A stretch of DNA of 64,000 bases from CAITZA01 sp937915285 (GTDB lineage Bacteria; Desulfobacterota; Desulfomonilia; Desulfomonilales; Desulfomonilaceae): assembly GCA_036821825.1 (NCBI GenBank), contig DAISIV010000003.1:62001-126000 (forward strand), written 5' to 3'. Under the pieces are notes generated by a model. It made no database searches. It saw only the letters and a program-made list of their open reading frames with translations, and had not been told where the DNA came from. This document shows positions 1 to 7,794 of the stretch, in pieces (the first letter of the stretch is position 1; the number at the start of each line of letters is the position of its first letter). The translations under genes and the position numbers were made by a program.

Positions 1-1
1 G

Positions 2-109
2 CAATCGAACAAGCGTAGCAATTCTACTCATGCCTTTGTCGCAAAAATCCGTAACACCAAAGGTTCTTCATGGTATGAGTCTGTCTCAAGGCAACCTTCC
101 GATGTTTAG
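2..109 (+). CDS. possible 3' end of a gene entering from the left
   Basis: An open frame of 35 codons runs from the window edge to a TAG at 107-109. The end reads HAFVAKIRN...QPSDV. It has no start codon in the window and I do not recognise the family. It could be the tail of a real plus-strand gene or chance. The only support is continuity to the edge and a protein-like composition. Confidence 0.2.
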   Translation, partial: QSNKRSNSTHAFVAKIRNTKGSSWYESVSRQPSDV

Positions 110-426
110 AGGTTGGACCCCTTAACATAAAGCAGTTTTTCATGAATAGGTTGAGCCATTTAATATAATTATGTTATTGGTATTAAAGTGTTTTATAGTT
201 TGACAAAACCTCACGCCACATGAGATAAGTCATCATTACATTTTAAATTTTAAATCAACTGAATTATCGTTCAGTTTTTTAGTCCGGCTGAGGGTATAGG
301 GGTTAGGGTCGGACTATATTTGTTTTTGCGCAGCTAAAGTACTGTGTAATTAAGTACAATCATCAACCTGTTCTAAGATATTGTTTGGAATTCATCTCGA
401 TCTCTTGATGGGGGCGCGTTAGAGAC
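110..426. other. AT-rich intergenic stretch, nothing identified
   Basis: No convincing coding frame is seen on either strand. The stretch is AT-rich, including a run of A/T around 238-255. I see no tRNA, clear promoter or mobile-element end. It lies downstream of the minus-strand epimerase and its terminator. Confidence 0.4.
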
Positions 427-463
427 AAAAAAAGCCCCTGGACCGTATAAGTCTGCGGGGCTT
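427..463 (-). terminator. rho-independent terminator of the epimerase gene
   Basis: Read on the minus strand, AAGCCCC (463-457) pairs with GGGGCTT (438-432) around an 18-nt loop. It is followed directly by a T run (433-427). It starts 18 nt past the epimerase stop codon, so it is well placed as that gene's terminator. Confidence 0.85.
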
Positions 464-481
464 GTTTGCCTGGCGGAAGTT

Positions 482-1459
482 CTATCCGAGGTGATTTCTA
501 TACCAGTCGATGCTCTGTGACAATCCTGTTCTGAGATCACAGTCGGCTGAGAAGCCGATTTTGTTTTTTGCGTCTGAAGCGTCGGCGCTGGAGTGCATGA
601 CATCCCCTGGCCTGGGCGAATCATGGAATGGCTTGATGGATGTGCCAAGTAATTCCTGAAGCACTTCGAGCAGTTCAAGCAGATTGACCTGATCACCGCG
701 CCCGATGTTGTAAGAGCGTCCGCAGCAGGCCGATGGTGATACCATTGCGAGAATGTTGGCCTGAACTACATCTTTCACGAACGTGAAGTCCCTACTCTGC
801 AGTCCCGAACCGTAAACTGTCGGCGATACGCCTTTGAGCAGGCACGTGACAAATCTCGGAATTACAGCAGCGTATTCAGATTCCGGGTCCTGTCTCGGGC
901 CATAGACATTGAAGTATCTCAGTCCAACCGTTTCAAGGCCATACAGGCTCATGAAGAGCTTGCTGTGATCCTCGTTGATCTTTTTGGTAAGCGCATACGG
1001 TGACAACGGAGACCCTTCATTGCCCTCTTTCTTCGGAAGAACCTCACTATCCCCATACACTGAAGAAGAGGATGCAAAAACCACTCTTGGAATCTTGTTG
1101 AGATGAGCCGCCCAAAACACGTTCAGTGTTCCATCCGCGTTTACGTCCTGTGTTGTAATGGGATCCGCCACTGATCGAGGCACACTACCAAGGGCAGCCT
1201 GATGAAAAACACCATCGACTCCAGCAGTGGCTGATTTCAGGAGTTCCAGGTCCCTGATGTCGCCCCGTATCAATTCCAGGTCATTGCTTCTGTCTCCCAA
1301 TATGGTTCGCAACGATTCTATATTCTCTTGCTTGCCAGTGCTAAAGTTGTCGACAGCGCGAACCCTTGCGCCTTTTTTCACCAGCTCTTCTATCAGATGA
1401 CTGCCGATGAAACCAGCCCCACCTGTGACCACAAAGGTTTTTCTTTCGAAATCAGTCAT
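482..1459 (-). CDS. NAD-dependent UDP-sugar 4-epimerase (WbpP/GalE-like)
   Basis: A cytoplasmic short-chain dehydrogenase of the extended type, 325 aa. It probably interconverts UDP-hexoses (UDP-GlcNAc/GalNAc or UDP-Glc/Gal) for surface polysaccharide. Visible features are the Rossmann motif TGGAGFIGSH at residues 12-21, the Ser-rich catalytic strand SSSSVYGD near 130-137, and the YxxxK pair Tyr155/Lys159 in SPYALTK. FTFVKDVVQAN and the general layout resemble the WbpP/TviC branch, but substrate choice cannot be read from sequence. I chose the ATG at 1459 because it has GGTGA just upstream; an in-frame ATG at 1477 has no ribosome site. The gene stands alone and ends in a good terminator. Confidence 0.85.
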   Translation of the reverse strand: MTDFERKTFVVTGGAGFIGSHLIEELVKKGARVRAVDNFSTGKQENIESLRTILGDRSNDLELIRGDIRDLELLKSATAGVDGVFHQAALGSVPRSVADPITTQDVNADGTLNVFWAAHLNKIPRVVFASSSSVYGDSEVLPKKEGNEGSPLSPYALTKKINEDHSKLFMSLYGLETVGLRYFNVYGPRQDPESEYAAVIPRFVTCLLKGVSPTVYGSGLQSRDFTFVKDVVQANILAMVSPSACCGRSYNIGRGDQVNLLELLEVLQELLGTSIKPFHDSPRPGDVMHSSADASDAKNKIGFSADCDLRTGLSQSIDWYRNHLG

Positions 1460-1827
1460 AAATTCACCAGCTTTCATGGGATGCTATGTTCAGACTAACC
1501 TACAATAATACATCCGCTAACACCAAAACAGAATCTAATTTTTCCATGAACCGATTTACTCAAAGGTTACCATAAAAGTTTCTCAGCCCCCAACCGAACA
1601 ATCGTCAAGTTTACCTTGGCATGGACATCGTAAAACCGTCGGCCAAACTTCCGGCTGGGCGCATGTCCATGACTGCCTCGAAGCGTTTGGTGAACATTCT
1701 TTGTCCGGCTGTGATCCAATCACTGAGCTATTTTCAGCGATAATAGCCAAACTAAATCGTACAATTACTCGCAAAAAAATAAAAATATCTATTGCGCCTA
1801 ACCCCAATAATGCTTAAACTACAAAAG

Positions 1828-1875
1828 TAGAGAGTACAAAGTTTGATAGATCAGGCTATCAAAACAGACTCTCTA
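1828..1875. promoter_or_regulatory. long two-part inverted repeat upstream of the ORP-like cluster
   Basis: TAGAGAGT (1828-1835) pairs with ACTCTCTA (1868-1875). Inside this, TTTGATAG (1842-1849) pairs with CTATCAAA (1856-1863) around a 6-nt loop. Both arms are perfect 8-bp stems separated by a small asymmetric internal loop. It could be an operator, a leader hairpin or a terminator without a T run. Its function is unknown. Confidence 0.4.
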
Positions 1876-1941
1876 AACCTCCTACTTTCGTCTGGCTTGA
1901 ACACGTTCAATGATGCTTGTTTCGATTGTTTGCTTGACAAC

Positions 1942-1967
1942 AGTGGCTGTTCCTGATGACAGCCACT
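1942..1967. promoter_or_regulatory. 9-bp perfect inverted repeat in the cluster leader
   Basis: AGTGGCTGT (1942-1950) and ACAGCCACT (1959-1967) form a perfect 9-bp stem with an 8-nt loop, 65 nt before the first start codon. Either a dimeric regulator operator or an mRNA leader hairpin would fit. Which of these it is cannot be told from the sequence. Confidence 0.4.
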
Positions 1968-2032
1968 CAAGACCATCTGTTAAACTTTATTTCTGAATCC
2001 CGCTCAATTTGGCGGGGAGAGGAGAGCTAAAA

Positions 2033-2359
2033 ATGCCTGGATTCGATCAGACTGGCCCGATTGGAAATGGGCCGAGGACTGGACGAGGCGCTGGTCGATG
2101 CTTAAATGTACTAGACAAGCAGGCTGGCGGAACTGCTTCAGGTTATGGTCTGGGTCGGGGTGGAAGGCCATCTGGTTGCGGCATGGGTCGTGGAGCAGGG
2201 ATGCGGAACGCCGGAAGGGGACAGAGAGGTCAATTTTTCGGGTCTGATTCTGTACAAGATGAAACCATGCAGATTCAGGAGGAATTATCTCAGGCCCGTG
2301 AAAGAATAAGGGATCTGGAGATTCGACTGGCGAATCTCAAATCGAATCCGACCGGTTGA
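2033..2359 (+). CDS. DUF5320 family protein
   Basis: A small (108 aa) Gly/Arg-rich protein. It opens with the typical MPGFDQTGP...GPRTGRGAGRC signature of DUF5320, followed by Gly-Arg repeats with two more Cys-containing GRG segments. The last 35 residues are charged and predicted to form a coiled coil. I chose the ATG at 2033 because GGAGAGGAGAG lies just before it; an upstream in-frame TTG would start inside this ribosome site. Members commonly sit beside NifX-like and Mrp genes in anaerobes, as here. A role in Fe-S or metal cofactor handling is inferred from context only. Confidence 0.75.
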   Translation: MPGFDQTGPIGNGPRTGRGAGRCLNVLDKQAGGTASGYGLGRGGRPSGCGMGRGAGMRNAGRGQRGQFFGSDSVQDETMQIQEELSQARERIRDLEIRLANLKSNPTG

Positions 2360-2615
2360 CCGTCCGGACAGGCTTTGGGCCACTGGTTCGACTATCGCGA
2401 TTTTTGAAGGGTAAGCGTATCGGGAGGTTGGAATCAGTGGCCTGCATTTATTTCAATGGTATTACAAACGGTTAGGATTTCTGCGGCCAATTTTAAAGCC
2501 CCGGATTGTCGCATTGATAAACGAAGTTACTGGATTTTAGGGCCGGCATAATTTATTAATTCTGGATCTCGTGGGCTTTTTGGCTCCATTTCAATCTTTT
2601 TTTCAAGAGGCTACA
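2360..2615. other. 256-bp spacer before the Mrp gene
   Basis: No gene, strong promoter or terminator is recognised. A GTG at 2571 is in frame with the Mrp gene but has no ribosome site, so I leave that part out of the coding region. Confidence 0.35.
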
Positions 2616-3503
2616 ATGACCGAAGAAACACAATGCGGCTCAGAACAAACATGTGGCAGTTGTTCATCATCTGCCTCCTGTTCTTCTGACACTCAGCGCA
2701 AGCATGCTGAAGAGCGCTCACTTCAAAAACTATCCAGGATCAAATGCCGGTTGGCGGTGATGAGTGGAAAGGGCGGGGTTGGTAAATCAACCGTTGCTGT
2801 GAACCTGGCTTCAGCTTTGGCGTCGATGGGTAAGAAGGTAGGACTTTTTGACGGTGACGTTCACGGACCAAACGTCCCCAAGATGCTTGGGGTCGATCAC
2901 ATTGCGCCCAATGTTTCGGCTGAAGGTCTGGAGCCGGTATTGTCGGAAAACGGTATCAAAGTAATCTCGATGGGCTTCCTCGTTCAGGATCAGGATACTC
3001 CTATAGCCTGGCGCGGGCCGATGAAACATTCACTCTTCCAGCAATTCATCGGTGATGTTAATTGGGGGGAGCTTGACTACCTCATCATCGACCTCCCTCC
3101 TGGAACGGGTGATGAGCCTCTAAGTATTGCACAGTTAATGGGTCAGCCCCTGTGGACGGTAATTGTTACGACACCCCAGGATGTGGCTCTGCTGGATTCG
3201 CGTAAATCTGTGGTTTTCGCGCGGTCCCTGAATATGAACATACTTGGAATAGTTGAAAACATGAGCGGAATGTCATGCCCTCACTGCGGTGGAGCGATAG
3301 ACCTCTTCAAAACAGGTGGTGGTCACCGGGCTTCCATTGAACTGGAGACCCCCTTCCTGGGCGCCATTCCGATTGATCCTCAAATAGTCATCGGTGGGGA
3401 TTCTGGCTCTCCGCTCACTCTTGAAAATCCGGACGCGCCAAGCAGTGTGGCCTTCATTAACCTGGCGAAAGCCATTGACGAATCAATCGCCTCTTCCAAG
3501 TGA
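2616..3503 (+). CDS. Mrp/NBP35 family Fe-S carrier P-loop ATPase
   Basis: A cytosolic ATPase (295 aa) of the Mrp/ApbC/NBP35 family, which binds a 4Fe-4S cluster and delivers it to apoproteins. The deviant Walker A SGKGGVGKST is at residues 50-59, and DLPPGTGDE is the conserved second motif. The cluster-bridging CPHC has Cys221 and Cys224. The N-terminal tail carries four more Cys (7, 13, 16, 22), as in NBP35-type proteins. The ATG at 2616 is preceded by AAGAGG. It lies just upstream of two NifX-like proteins and two ferredoxin-type ATPases, the arrangement of the Mrp of the Desulfovibrio ORP complex. The specific client is unknown. Confidence 0.9.
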   Translation: MTEETQCGSEQTCGSCSSSASCSSDTQRKHAEERSLQKLSRIKCRLAVMSGKGGVGKSTVAVNLASALASMGKKVGLFDGDVHGPNVPKMLGVDHIAPNVSAEGLEPVLSENGIKVISMGFLVQDQDTPIAWRGPMKHSLFQQFIGDVNWGELDYLIIDLPPGTGDEPLSIAQLMGQPLWTVIVTTPQDVALLDSRKSVVFARSLNMNILGIVENMSGMSCPHCGGAIDLFKTGGGHRASIELETPFLGAIPIDPQIVIGGDSGSPLTLENPDAPSSVAFINLAKAIDESIASSK

Positions 3504-3573
3504 TACGGGGTAGCGTGAACATTCCCGGAAACTTGTGAGCTGAATACTAAATTTCTCATACAGGAGTTGGAAA

Positions 3574-3957
3574 ATGCCGGTAACGACTATAGCAGTTCCA
3601 TCAATGAGGCCGGGTGGCCTTGAAGCCATGAGAGCAGGACATTTTGGACACTGCGACCTTTTCACACTCATTCATCTCGAAGATGGACAGATCAAGGAAG
3701 TATCTCTGGTGGACAATCCCCCGCACGTGCAGGGCGGATGTTTTGCCCCTGTTAATATCCTGCATAGAAGTGGCGCTCATGCCCTGATAGTGGGTGGCAT
3801 AGGCATGAGACCGCTCATGGGTTTTCAGCAGGTCGGGATCGAGGTCTATTATGGCCCCGAGGGCGAGACAGTCCAATCAGTTGTTAACGAAATGCTCAGC
3901 GGTAAGCTCCAACTGATAGCCCAACACCAGGTTTGTGGCGGCGGTGGAGGCTTCTAA
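3574..3957 (+). CDS. NifX/NifB-C-terminal-like (dinitrogenase FeMo-cofactor family) protein 1
   Basis: 127 aa, one domain of the dinitrogenase iron-molybdenum cofactor biosynthesis family (NifX, NifY, MTH1175, orange protein). Typical elements are GHFGHCDLFTLI near the N-terminus, NPPHVQGGC in the middle and GGIGMRPL. It ends in a Cys-Gly tail (VCGGGGGF). Members bind Mo-Fe-S or Mo-Cu-S clusters or their precursors. There is no nitrogenase in the window, so the ORP family is the better comparison. AGGAG precedes the ATG with good spacing. The next gene starts 15 nt downstream. Confidence 0.85.
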   Translation: MPVTTIAVPSMRPGGLEAMRAGHFGHCDLFTLIHLEDGQIKEVSLVDNPPHVQGGCFAPVNILHRSGAHALIVGGIGMRPLMGFQQVGIEVYYGPEGETVQSVVNEMLSGKLQLIAQHQVCGGGGGF

Positions 3958-3972
3958 CGTAGGTACATAAAA

Positions 3973-4332
3973 ATGAAAATAGCAATAACAGCCAATGGAA
4001 AGACTCTTGACTCCCCCATGGACCCTCGCTTCGGACGAGCCCCATTTATTCTGGTTGTGAACACCGAAGGGGAACTCCTGGAGGTCATAGATAACATGAC
4101 CAATGTTAACGCAATGCGTGGGGCTGGAATACAGGCTGCCAAGAGTCTTGCGGATAGAGGGGTAAATGTTCTTCTGACAGGACATTGCGGACCGAATGCT
4201 TTCACTGCTCTGCAGGCCGCCGGCATCAAGGTCGGTTCGGACCAGTCGGGCCTGGTTAAGGATGTCATTCAGAAATTCCTGAAGGATGGAGTCGGGTTCG
4301 CTGACAAGCCGAATGCCGAAGCCCATTGGTAG
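3973..4332 (+). CDS. NifX/NifB-C-terminal-like protein 2 (orange-protein-like)
   Basis: 119 aa, the same fold family as its upstream neighbour but clearly diverged. It has the motifs MDPRFGRAPFILVV near residues 18-31, DNMTNVNAMRGAGIQAA, and LLTGHCGPNAFTAL with a conserved His-Cys at about 76-77. The start ATG has only a weak ribosome site, so translation may be coupled to the gene 15 nt upstream. In the Desulfovibrio ORP operons, proteins of this type carry a mixed Mo-Cu sulfide cluster. Whether this one does is an inference. Confidence 0.85.
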   Translation: MKIAITANGKTLDSPMDPRFGRAPFILVVNTEGELLEVIDNMTNVNAMRGAGIQAAKSLADRGVNVLLTGHCGPNAFTALQAAGIKVGSDQSGLVKDVIQKFLKDGVGFADKPNAEAHW

Positions 4333-4347
4333 ACCAAGAGTTATAAA

Positions 4348-5217
4348 ATGCAAATTGCTGTAGCTAGCGGAAAAGGCGGAACGGGTAAGACTACAATCGC
4401 TACAAGCCTTGCGGCTTCCCTGGGAAATCGCGCCCAGATTCTTGATTGTGACGTAGAAGAACCCAATTGCCATGTACTCATGGCTCCGGACATATATGAA
4501 TCAAGCGCAGTGACACTACCTACTCCGCTGGTTGACCCGGAGAAGTGCAATTTGTGCGGGAAATGCGGTGAGGTTTGCAATTTCAGCGCCATTCTTGTCA
4601 TAGGCAAGACAACCCTGACTTTTCCAGAGTTGTGCCACGGTTGCGGCGGATGTATTCTGTTATGTCCGGAGAAGGCTATATCTGAGGCCCCGCGTGAACT
4701 CGGGGTAGTCGAGACAGGGAATGCCGGAGAAGTTGACTTTGTTCAGGGTCGCATCAGAATTGGTGAGGCGATGGCGCCACCTTTAATTAAGGAAGTTAAA
4801 AAGAGGATCACCAGGGACAAGATTGCCATTCTTGATGCGCCCCCGGGGGCTTCCTGTCCAGTGATTAACACAGTCAAGGGAACAGACTTCGTAATCCTGG
4901 TTACCGAGCCCACGCCTTTCGGATTACATGACCTGCGTATAGCAGTGGAAGCCATCCGCCAGTTGGGTGTTCCGATGGGCGTGGTCCTCAACCGAAGCGA
5001 CATCGGTGACAGGGAAGTTCACAAGTATTGCGCCGATTCCGGGATACCTCTTCTCGCCGAAATACCTTTCGACCGTAAGATAGCCGAGGGATATTCACGG
5101 GGAAACATGTTGATAAGGACCAACCCTGGGTACACCCAGAAATTCCTCGAGATCTTTGAGAGCATCAAGAGGCTGACTGACAAGAGCCCTGAGCCACCCA
5201 CAGGAAGTGAATCATGA
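4348..5217 (+). CDS. MinD-like P-loop ATPase with inserted 2[4Fe-4S] ferredoxin domain (1)
   Basis: 289 aa. It has a deviant Walker A motif SGKGGTGKTT at residues 7-16, then two complete 4Fe-4S motifs: Cys67/70/73/77 and Cys96/99/102/106. The ATPase core resumes with DAPPGASCPVI. This is the layout of the paired iron-sulfur ATPases of ORP-type operons in sulfate reducers. They may act in ATP-driven assembly or reduction of a metal cofactor. The last four bases overlap the start of the next paralogue (ATGA), so the two are translationally coupled and probably form a heterodimer. Confidence 0.88.
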   Translation: MQIAVASGKGGTGKTTIATSLAASLGNRAQILDCDVEEPNCHVLMAPDIYESSAVTLPTPLVDPEKCNLCGKCGEVCNFSAILVIGKTTLTFPELCHGCGGCILLCPEKAISEAPRELGVVETGNAGEVDFVQGRIRIGEAMAPPLIKEVKKRITRDKIAILDAPPGASCPVINTVKGTDFVILVTEPTPFGLHDLRIAVEAIRQLGVPMGVVLNRSDIGDREVHKYCADSGIPLLAEIPFDRKIAEGYSRGNMLIRTNPGYTQKFLEIFESIKRLTDKSPEPPTGSES

Positions 5218-6098
5218 AAGAAATGGTGATCATTAGTGGCAAGGGAGGAACGGGAAAGACCTGTCTGACAGCCTCGTTCGGATTTTTATCCACTAACAAG
5301 GTGATGGCTGACTGTGATGTGGACGCGGCAGACCTGCACATCATACTTCAGCCGCAGATACTGGAAAAAGAAGAATTCTGGGGCGGCGTCAAGGCCGAAA
5401 TTGATGTTTACAAGTGCGTGAAATGCGGTATTTGCGCAGAAGCTTGTCGTTACGAAGCCATTAGCGATTCATTAACAATAGATGGCTATTCTTGTGAAGG
5501 CTGTTCTGTCTGCTATCACGTGTGTCCAGAAAAAGCCATTACGATGAAGGAATCCCTGAATGGGCACTGGTTTGTATCAGAGAGCCGATTTGGACCAATG
5601 ATTCACGCGGCTTTACTTCCTGGAGAGGAGAATTCGGGCAAGCTCGTGGCCTTGGTAAGAAACCAGGCTAAAGCTATGGCCGAAAGGCTGGGCAAGCAGT
5701 TAATACTTGTTGACGGAGCCCCAGGGGTTGGATGTCCGGTCATAGCTTCAGTAACTGGAGCAAGTAATGTTCTTGTAATCACAGAACCTACCCTCTCCGG
5801 TCTGCATGACATGCAAAGAGCCATTAGCCTGGTAAAAGGTTTCAATATTCCGATTGTGGCTGTTATAAACAAATACGATATCAATCCCGAAGTGTCATTG
5901 AATATCGAGTCATGGCTTAAGGATAACGGAGTGCCTTTGGCAGGCAGGATTCCTTATGATCCTACCGTAATAAAATGCATGGTTCAGAGGAAATCGGTAG
6001 TAGAAAAAGAAGATGCTCCAGCAGGCGTGGCGATCCGAAACATTTGGGACCATGTATGCAATAATGTCCTGAGACTGGATGCCCACAATGAAAACTGA
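5214..6098 (+). CDS. MinD-like P-loop ATPase with inserted 2[4Fe-4S] ferredoxin domain (2)
   Basis: 294 aa, a paralogue of the preceding gene. Walker A SGKGGTGKTC is at residues 8-17, and two 4Fe-4S motifs use Cys68/71/74/78 and Cys94/97/100/104. DGAPGVGCPVI follows. Its start overlaps the previous stop by four bases, with AGGAAG upstream. The end overlaps the following DUF59 gene. Strict co-translation of the two ATPases supports a stoichiometric pair. A CooC-like or nitrogenase-reductase-like function is possible, but the ORP-type assignment fits the neighbours best. Confidence 0.88.
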   Translation: MKEMVIISGKGGTGKTCLTASFGFLSTNKVMADCDVDAADLHIILQPQILEKEEFWGGVKAEIDVYKCVKCGICAEACRYEAISDSLTIDGYSCEGCSVCYHVCPEKAITMKESLNGHWFVSESRFGPMIHAALLPGEENSGKLVALVRNQAKAMAERLGKQLILVDGAPGVGCPVIASVTGASNVLVITEPTLSGLHDMQRAISLVKGFNIPIVAVINKYDINPEVSLNIESWLKDNGVPLAGRIPYDPTVIKCMVQRKSVVEKEDAPAGVAIRNIWDHVCNNVLRLDAHNEN

Positions 6099-6387
6099 AG
6101 AGATTTCAACACGGATCCGTGAAGCGCTGGGAAGGATCATTGATCCCGAAACCAGGCTGGACGTGGCAAGAATGAACCTTATTCACGACATCAGTGTCGG
6201 CGAGGACGGATTGGTTTCCTTGACGTTCAAGCCTTCTTCGCCGGTATGTCCGATGGCTTACGCCCTGGCTAACGCCATAAGGAAGGAATTGCTGGGTATT
6301 GACGGAGTCGCGTCTATCAGGATAAAAGTAGAAAACTTCAACCGGGCCAGTCATCTGGAGAGTCTTATCAATGACCCCGGTGATTGA
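6079..6387 (+). CDS. DUF59/MIP18 (SufT/PaaD-like) Fe-S assembly protein
   Basis: 102 aa with the DUF59 (MIP18/SufT) signature. IDPETRLDVARMNLIHDI matches the usual DPE...vdlGLIydI block, and SPVCPMAYALANAIRKEL holds the conserved Cys of the SPxCP motif. Family members help mature Fe-S proteins, often together with Mrp-type carriers. The gene overlaps the end of the upstream ATPase by 20 nt. An alternative ATG at 6088 would shorten it by three residues. Placement supports a role in the same Fe-S pathway. Confidence 0.85.
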   Translation: MPTMKTEEISTRIREALGRIIDPETRLDVARMNLIHDISVGEDGLVSLTFKPSSPVCPMAYALANAIRKELLGIDGVASIRIKVENFNRASHLESLINDPGD

Positions 6388-6409
6388 CTTTAGATTTGGA
6401 GACTGAGAC

Positions 6410-6664
6410 ATGCCTATCAAGGAATACAGTTGTGAGGATTGCGGAAAGGTCAGTGAACTGCTGGTGGGTATCGGCAGGAATTCCTCGGAGCTGAAATGCT
6501 CCTCATGCGGAAGCGAGCGTCTTAATCCCATGATGTCGGTCGCATCATTTTCTGTTAATCAAGGGGGTTCCGAACAGGGCCATCTAGGCAGTTGTTGCGG
6601 GGCATCCGGACCGGCTTCTGCAGGGTGCGCAGGCCCTGGAAGTTGCTGTGGAGCAAACAGGTAG
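6410..6664 (+). CDS. FmdB-type zinc-ribbon protein
   Basis: 84 aa. The N-terminal half is a classic FmdB/CxxC zinc ribbon: CEDCG at about residues 8-12 and CSSCGS near 31-36, four Cys for one metal. The C-terminal tail is a low-complexity Cys/Gly segment with SCCGASG and SCCGANR, a possible metal-binding tail. FmdB proteins are putative regulators, but many occur in metal-cofactor operons and the true role is unknown. It sits between the DUF59 gene and the IscU-like scaffold, 18 nt from the latter. Confidence 0.8.
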   Translation: MPIKEYSCEDCGKVSELLVGIGRNSSELKCSSCGSERLNPMMSVASFSVNQGGSEQGHLGSCCGASGPASAGCAGPGSCCGANR

Positions 6665-6682
6665 ATTTCCAGAGGACTTATC

Positions 6683-7111
6683 ATGGCTGAACATAATGAC
6701 ATTTTTGATGACGTGGAAGGGTTGGTCCTGGAGGACGCAGCCAAGCTTTATTCACCAACGGTCATAGAACATTTCCAGAATCCACGTAATTTCGGCGCCC
6801 TGGAAAATGCCGATGCCTATACCTTCATGAGTGGGATGTGTGGTGACACCATTGGAATATTCCTGAATGTTTTTGATGGTCGTGTCCGCCGCCTGGGTTT
6901 TGTAACAAACGGTTGTGGCCCCACCATCGCTTGCGCTAGCGCCATCACCTGCATGGCAGAAGGGAAGACACTTGAAGAGGCCTCCGCCATCACCGGCTCA
7001 GACCTGATTGACTATCTCGGTGGACTACCGAAGGAAAACACTCACTGCGCTGACCTGGCCGCCAACACTCTTAAGGGAGCAATCGAGAAGGCGCCTGGCT
7101 ATGGGTCATAA
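6683..7111 (+). CDS. IscU/NifU-N-like Fe-S cluster scaffold
   Basis: 142 aa. All IscU active-site positions are visible: Cys53 and Asp55 in GMCGD, Cys78 in TNGCGP, and His121-Cys122 in THCADLA. These hold a nascent Fe-S cluster. YSPTVIEHFQNPRNFG is the standard N-terminal block. The protein has an N-terminal extension of about 20 residues with an acidic stretch. No cysteine desulfurase is encoded nearby, so sulfur must come from elsewhere. GAGG before the ATG gives a good ribosome site. With Mrp, DUF59 and the NifX proteins it makes a compact assembly module. Confidence 0.9.
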   Translation: MAEHNDIFDDVEGLVLEDAAKLYSPTVIEHFQNPRNFGALENADAYTFMSGMCGDTIGIFLNVFDGRVRRLGFVTNGCGPTIACASAITCMAEGKTLEEASAITGSDLIDYLGGLPKENTHCADLAANTLKGAIEKAPGYGS

Positions 7112-7223
7112 CACCTTACAGGCTCATTCAAATTGACCGCTACCCCCTGTTAGACTGGAAATTGAGTGATCAGCCAAAGGAAATATTTCTGGAAGGAAAC
7201 AACCGGAAGGTGATTTACAAGCC

Positions 7224-7616
7224 ATGAATCTACCTGAAGACAACGGCAAGCTTAAAGCATTGATACTCAGCATGGACGGCGAAGGAATTTCCCGGACCAT
7301 CAACACCCTTACTGGAAGGGGCATCGAGGCGGAGGCGGTTAATTCTTTGGAACAATTTATCGATGTTGCCGGGAAGCTGACGCCCAATCTGGTGATAGTG
7401 GAGGACGACACACGCACCAACTGCGGAATACTGGCCATCCGTCATGCGCTCGGAATCTCGTGGATGGTATCCTCGATCCTGGTGAGCCCACTGGGTGAAG
7501 ATGAAATCCATGAGAGGGCAGAAGGCCTGGGGATTCTTGGCAGCATGAGTTCACTTGATGATACAAAAAAACTGAATGAGCTTCTGGACTCTTTTGACAG
7601 ACTCAGGCCGCAATGA
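7224..7616 (+). CDS. degenerate receiver-like (pseudo-receiver) protein
   Basis: 130 aa with the length and strand-helix pattern of a CheY-like receiver: KALILSMDGEG at the N-terminus, LTPNLVIVEDD at the phosphorylation strand, and SSILVSPLGED. The phospho-acceptor position appears to be Glu and no conserved KP motif is visible. Phosphorylation is therefore unlikely and a protein-binding role more plausible. It lies between the Fe-S assembly genes and the nqr-like operon. The family assignment is tentative. Confidence 0.5.
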   Translation: MNLPEDNGKLKALILSMDGEGISRTINTLTGRGIEAEAVNSLEQFIDVAGKLTPNLVIVEDDTRTNCGILAIRHALGISWMVSSILVSPLGEDEIHERAEGLGILGSMSSLDDTKKLNELLDSFDRLRPQ

Positions 7617-7794
7617 CCGAATTACCGTGTAGTCTGAGACCTACACCATCCCCGGGGACCCGATAAAACCATCTCTCGATGAAATAAAATGGCTTGATCC
7701 GATCCCTGGAGTCTTGCCTATTTCGCTCTTCATTGGTAATGTTTGGATTGTCCGCAGGACAAATCTCAATTGCTGATGAAATCCCGGGCGTGTC

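Larger units (their letters stand above)
1460..2032. other. intergenic region between divergent genes, with two hairpins
   Basis: No reliable gene is seen. An open frame at 1583-1807 on the minus strand has no ribosome site and no family resemblance. The right half holds two strong inverted repeats (1828-1875 and 1942-1967). A TTGACA at 1934-1939 has no matching -10 at 17 nt. I searched for a sigma-54 site (GG-N10-GC) and found none. Confidence 0.5.

Noticed and set aside
1583..1807. 74-codon minus-strand frame between the epimerase and the DUF5320 gene
   Set aside because: No ribosome site, atypical composition and no family resemblance.
1880..2032. Sigma-54 promoter for the ORP-like cluster
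   Set aside because: ORP operons in Desulfovibrio use sigma-54, but no GG-N10-GC element with a good consensus was found here.
7617..7794. Remnant of nqrA or rnfC between the pseudo-receiver and nqrB
   Set aside because: All frames contain stops and no NqrA- or RnfC-like motif is seen in these 178 bases.
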